Assembly: GCA_910579075.1 (NCBI GenBank)
Contig: CAJTSV010000031.1
Span: 1-7,042 of the forward strand
DNA: 7,042 nt
Reading direction: 5' to 3'
Source of the DNA: an uncultured Eubacterium sp.
Lineage (GTDB): Bacteria; Bacillota; Clostridia; Lachnospirales; Lachnospiraceae
In this document: positions 5,011 through 7,042 of the stretch, piece by piece
How the letters are laid out: every line of letters starts with the position of its first letter
Position numbering within the stretch: the stretch's first letter is position 1
Notes under the pieces: model-generated
What the model was told of the DNA's origin: nothing
The model's database searches: none
Seen by the model: only the letters and a program-made list of their open reading frames with translations
Made by a program: the position numbers and the translations under genes

Positions 5011-6189
5011 GAAACCGCCCCTTTCACTGACCGCGGTGCCGTTTTCATAAAAGACCCTGGGAATCCGTTTTCCAAGGGCACAGGCAAATTCATAATTGAA
5101 CCTGCCAGACATCTCCCCGAGCTGTTCCAGAGAAAGAAATTCCGCTCCGTCCCGTCCGGCCAGCGTGACCGTATCACCGGCTTTTACGCCCTCGATGCCC
5201 GTTACGTCTGCCATAAACTGGTCCATGCAGACCCGGCCCAGAATCGGCGCCCGGCATCCGTGAATCAGCACATACCCTTTGTTTGACAGGCTCCTTGGAT
5301 ATCCGTCGCCATATCCGGCCGGAATCGTTGCGACCGTTCCCGGCTCACGCAGCGTATAGGTTCCGCCATAGGAAATGCTCCTTCCGGCAGGAAGTGTTTT
5401 GACATGCGCTACATGGCTTTTTAATTCCAGCACCGGCTTTAAATCGATGCTGCTTTTGTCCATTTCATCCGAAGGCCACAGCCCATAGAGGATAATTCCG
5501 GCCCGTACCATGTCCATGTCCGCATCCCGCAGGCTGATAATTCCGGCGCTGTTGGAACAGTGTCGGTACGGGATTTTTATCCCGGCTTCTTCGGTCAGGC
5601 GCAGCACGTTTTTAAACAGGTGCAGCTGTTCTTCTGCTGAGGCTTTGTCTGCCTCGTCAGCCCTTGCAAAGTGTGTAAAAATTCCTTCTATTATGATATG
5701 CTCCAGTGCATGAATCTGTGCAATGTCCCGGATGCTTTCTTCACAGGCCTGCAGGCCGATGCGGCTCATGCCGGTATCAATTTTAATATGGATATACAAA
5801 TCTTTACCTGCTTTTTTTGCAGCCTGGGATAACTGCCTGGCCATATCCAGCGTAAATACCGCCGGACGGATTTCGTATTCGGCAAGCATCTGGTAATGCT
5901 CCGGGAATACATAGCCCAGAATCAGGATGGGCTTTTGGATGCCGTGGCGGCGCAGGGATAATGCTTCCTCTGCTGTGGCAACGGCAAAGCCGTACAGGAA
6001 TTCATATGGTTCTGCGGTTTTTGCAATTTCGGCTGCACCGTGGCCGTAGGCGTCGGTTTTTATGACGGCCATGATTTGCGTGTGCGGGGTTAAGAGTGAC
6101 TGAATGGCTTTTAGGTTGTGCCGGACTGCGTCGAGATTGATGGCGGCGCAGATGCGGCTGTGCGGGGTTATATGATTCATTGTGTTCAT
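5002..6189 (-). CDS. alr: Alanine racemase (PLP-dependent)
   Basis: Interconverts L- and D-alanine with pyridoxal phosphate in the cytoplasm, supplying D-Ala for peptidoglycan. The protein is 395 residues, normal for Alr, with an N-terminal TIM barrel and a C-terminal beta domain. The PLP lysine is Lys44 in AVIKTDAYGHG. Further marks are IDTGMSRIG (137-145), GIFTHFARAD (169-178), HCSNSAG (210-216), VRAGIILYG (228-236) and the second catalytic base Tyr274 in ISYGGTY. The C-terminal GYGDGYPR and RVCMDQ motifs are also present. The start at 6189 fits AAGGA eight bases upstream. The ATG at 6198 overlaps that site, the one at 6180 is too far from it, and the much longer frame from 6345 would overlap the nnrD end without a ribosome binding site. 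It lies between nnrD and mazF, a conserved Bacillota arrangement. Confidence 0.95.
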   Translation of the reverse strand: MNTMNHITPHSRICAAINLDAVRHNLKAIQSLLTPHTQIMAVIKTDAYGHGAAEIAKTAEPYEFLYGFAVATAEEALSLRRHGIQKPILILGYVFPEHYQMLAEYEIRPAVFTLDMARQLSQAAKKAGKDLYIHIKIDTGMSRIGLQACEESIRDIAQIHALEHIIIEGIFTHFARADEADKASAEEQLHLFKNVLRLTEEAGIKIPYRHCSNSAGIISLRDADMDMVRAGIILYGLWPSDEMDKSSIDLKPVLELKSHVAHVKTLPAGRSISYGGTYTLREPGTVATIPAGYGDGYPRSLSNKGYVLIHGCRAPILGRVCMDQFMADVTGIEGVKAGDTVTLAGRDGAEFLSLEQLGEMSGRFNYEFACALGKRIPRVFYENGTAVSERGGFPD

Positions 6190-6197
6190 CGAATTCA

Positions 6198-6202
6198 TCC
6201 TT
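6198..6202 (-). promoter_or_regulatory. Ribosome binding site deciding the alr start
   Basis: AAGGA on the minus strand, eight bases before the ATG at 6189. Three in-frame ATGs lie within 21 bases (6198, 6189, 6180), and only 6189 has ideal spacing. Confidence 0.55.
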
Positions 6203-6260
6203 TTTATATTTTGATATATTTGATGCGGATGGAAATCAGGGGGGAAGGAATTGGCTGCAC

Positions 6261-6296
6261 GGACGCCGGATAAACGAACGGTTTCCTGCGGCGTCC
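6261..6296 (-). repeat. Strong inverted repeat in the nnrD-alr spacer
   Basis: A perfect 8-bp GC-rich inverted repeat, GGACGCCG (6261-6268) and CGGCGTCC (6289-6296), has a 20-base loop. Inside the loop a smaller repeat, AAAC and GTTT around five bases, could extend the structure. It begins 18 bases beyond the nnrD stop and ends about 70 bases before alr. No T-run follows on the minus strand, so it is more likely an intercistronic or leader hairpin than an intrinsic terminator. Confidence 0.45.
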
Positions 6297-6314
6297 TCCC
6301 TGCAATTTCTCCCT

Positions 6315-7042
6315 TTATTCTCCACACATCCCCACCCCAATACACTCCAGAATATCCTCCGCCAGCACACTATACATCCCCTTCCTGCATGCCGCCTGCT
6401 CCCCGGCCGCTCCATGCGCAAAAACTCCCAGCGGCGCAGCCGTCTCCAGCGGCATCCCCTGTGCGGCAAGCGCCGCAATCATGCCGGCCAGAATATCCCC
6501 GCTGCCTGCCTTTGCCATGGCACTGCATCCGGACGTATTTAAATAAGCAGCATCCTGTGATGCCGTAACCGTCACTGCATCTTTCAGCACTAAGATGACA
6601 CCATGCTCCCTGGCAAACCCGGCTGCGGTTTCCAGCAGATGTTCCCGGATTTCTGGTACCGGCCTGCCGCAGAGCCTTGACATTTCACCAGGATGCGGCG
6701 TCAGCACAGCCCGGCCGGAAACCTTCTGCATCAGCTGCGGCCGTGCAGCTATGATATTTAACGCATCCGCATCCAGAACCAGCGGCACCCCTGCATGCTC
6801 CAAAACAAATTCTGTCATCTGCACCGCGAAATCATCCGTTCCGATTCCGGGCCCGAGCACAGTTACATCTGCCCAGTCCAGGTTTTTTTGAAACTGCTCC
6901 CTGTCCAGAGGAAGCGCCGTATCGAATGTGTCCAGAACCGCCTGCGGCACTGCACACTGCATAATGACACGGTTTTCCTGCGGCGTGCAGATTTTTACAA
7001 GGCCACATCCGGTACGGTAAGCCGCCTGTGAACTAAACAACG
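6315..7042 (-). CDS. nnrD: ADP/ATP-dependent NAD(P)H-hydrate dehydratase (partial, C-terminal part)
   Basis: Repairs NADH and NADPH damaged by hydration, using nucleotide-dependent dehydration of the S-hydrate. The 5' end is beyond the right edge; about 241 residues of the ribokinase-like domain are visible. Landmarks, numbered from the first whole visible codon, are AAYRTGCGLVKI (6-17), LGPGIGTDD (62-70), LVLDADALN (87-95), VLTPHPGEMSRL (112-123) and NTSGCSAMAKAGSGDILAG (168-186), with Asp182 as the likely catalytic residue. The C-terminus YSVLAEDILECIG is typical. It may be free-standing NnrD or the C-terminal half of a bifunctional Nnr with an N-terminal epimerase; the window cannot decide. 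A TTG at 7040 could be read as a start, but the AAYRTG motif lies well inside known members, so it is almost certainly internal. Synteny with alr matches Bacillota. Confidence 0.93.
   Translation of the reverse strand, partial: LFSSQAAYRTGCGLVKICTPQENRVIMQCAVPQAVLDTFDTALPLDREQFQKNLDWADVTVLGPGIGTDDFAVQMTEFVLEHAGVPLVLDADALNIIAARPQLMQKVSGRAVLTPHPGEMSRLCGRPVPEIREHLLETAAGFAREHGVILVLKDAVTVTASQDAAYLNTSGCSAMAKAGSGDILAGMIAALAAQGMPLETAAPLGVFAHGAAGEQAACRKGMYSVLAEDILECIGVGMCGE

Noticed and set aside
6190..6345. N-terminal extension of alr from an upstream start at 6345
   Set aside because: The extension overlaps the end of nnrD, has no ribosome binding site, contains the spacer hairpin, and adds about 50 residues absent from Alr proteins.
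7038..7040. TTG at 7040 as the true start of nnrD
   Set aside because: The AAYRTG motif a few residues later lies well inside the domain in known members. The gene continues past the window edge.

Overview
The window reads as a core-genome segment of a Gram-positive anaerobe, most likely a member of Clostridia and probably Lachnospiraceae-like. The grounds are purine-rich Shine-Dalgarno sites, moderate GC, Clostridia-type YebC and TepA sequences, and the Bacillota order nnrD, alr, mazF (ndoA). The taxonomic call is an inference from protein appearance, not from a search.

Seven genes lie on the minus strand and are transcribed from right to left: the C-terminal part of an NAD(P)H-hydrate dehydratase (cut by the right edge), alanine racemase, a MazF/NdoA-type RNase toxin, a CBS/CorC-domain protein, YebC, glycogen synthase GlgA, and a TepA-like ClpP-family serine protease. 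At the far left, the last 28 codons of an unidentified acidic protein end on the plus strand, convergent with the tepA-like gene.

The segment divides into small transcription units. nnrD, alr and mazF have no clear terminator between them and may be read together, although structured spacers separate them. corC and yebC each have a good extended -10 promoter starting at the 3' end of the preceding gene, and the two share a nearly identical core. yebC is followed by a weak terminator. glgA ends in a large, strong terminator-like hairpin. The tepA-like gene ends in an intrinsic terminator facing a second terminator that serves the plus-strand gene.

Functionally this is housekeeping: metabolite repair (NnrD), D-alanine supply for the cell wall (Alr), mRNA cleavage (MazF), a membrane/ion-related CBS protein, a translation/regulatory factor (YebC), glycogen synthesis and proteolysis. 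I found no mobile element, CRISPR array, RNA gene or convincing new system. The points most worth a second look are the absence of a MazE-type antitoxin beside mazF, a UACAU motif (the known NdoA target) overlapping the mazF stop codon, and the matched promoters of corC and yebC.
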